A model generated the notes under the pieces. The model ran no database searches. It had not been told where the DNA came from and saw only the letters and a list, made by a program, of their open reading frames with translations. The position numbers and the translations under genes were made by a program. This document shows, piece by piece, positions 5,460-5,512 of a DNA stretch of 5,512 nucleotides (position 1 is its first letter; every line of letters starts with the position of its first letter). The DNA comes from Candidatus Zixiibacteriota bacterium (lineage in GTDB: Bacteria > Zixibacteria > MSB-5A5 > WJJR01), in NCBI GenBank assembly GCA_020058315.1, contig JAGVEK010000138.1, positions 1 to 5,512 on the forward strand, read 5' to 3'.

Positions 5460-5512
5460 AACCGAATTGTCGGGCTGGGCTGGTCAATATTGCGGTGCCA
5501 CACGAAGTTGTC

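Noticed and set aside
5484..5512. Possible last codons of an upstream gene (minus frame ending TGA at 5486-5484)
   Set aside because: Only eight codons are visible, with no recognisable sequence, so a gene cannot be supported.

Overview
The window carries one minus-strand gene cluster, transcribed from right to left, of a bacterium with fairly high GC (about 60-65% in the stretches I counted). Read in transcription order it holds: (1) a 521-residue SucC/ATP-citrate-lyase-like synthetase subunit with a C-terminal 2[4Fe-4S] ferredoxin domain (5442-3877); (2) an inserted gene for an EVE-like plus PD-(D/E)XK-like protein, a candidate modification-dependent nuclease (3614-2505); (3) a SucD-like partner subunit with the phosphohistidine motif (2497-1571); (4) a 259-residue citrate-synthase-fold protein of citryl-CoA lyase type (1288-509); and (5) the N-terminal 125 residues of an HD-domain protein whose HD motif reads AD (376 to the window edge).

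Genes 1, 3 and 4 together look like a split ATP-citrate-lyase system: a two-subunit synthetase that would make an acyl-CoA (citryl-CoA is the obvious candidate) and a separate lyase that would cut it to acetyl-CoA and oxaloacetate, as established for Hydrogenobacter citryl-CoA synthetase and citryl-CoA lyase. The ferredoxin tail and the changes at the expected citrate site mean the exact substrate is not settled.

The most striking structure is the insertion between the two synthetase subunits. A perfect 78-bp direct repeat (2427-2504 and 3648-3725) contains the last 7 bp before the sucD-like start codon and its first 71 coding bases. Between the copies lie 1143 bp that hold nothing but a 33-nt lead-in and the nuclease-like gene. 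The left copy restores an intact sucD-like gene. The right copy leaves a 33-codon start fragment that stops 2 nt before the nuclease ATG. The nuclease stop codon abuts the other repeat copy, 7 nt before the restored sucD-like ATG. The insert therefore sits inside a metabolic operon without breaking it, and appears to borrow its translation start. This is the signature of insertion with long target duplication, described for restriction-modification genes. No transposase, integrase or terminal inverted repeats are visible.

The intergenic gaps contain small palindromes (441-458, 3846-3863) and a dispersed-type repeat (about 1384-1502) of kinds I recall from Acidobacteriota, Zixibacteria-like and other environmental genomes. 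These hint at an uncultured lineage of that sort, but the phylum cannot be fixed from this window. I saw no rRNA, tRNA, CRISPR array or convincing terminator. The 70 bases at 5443-5512 hold the ribosome binding site of the first gene and nothing else I can support.
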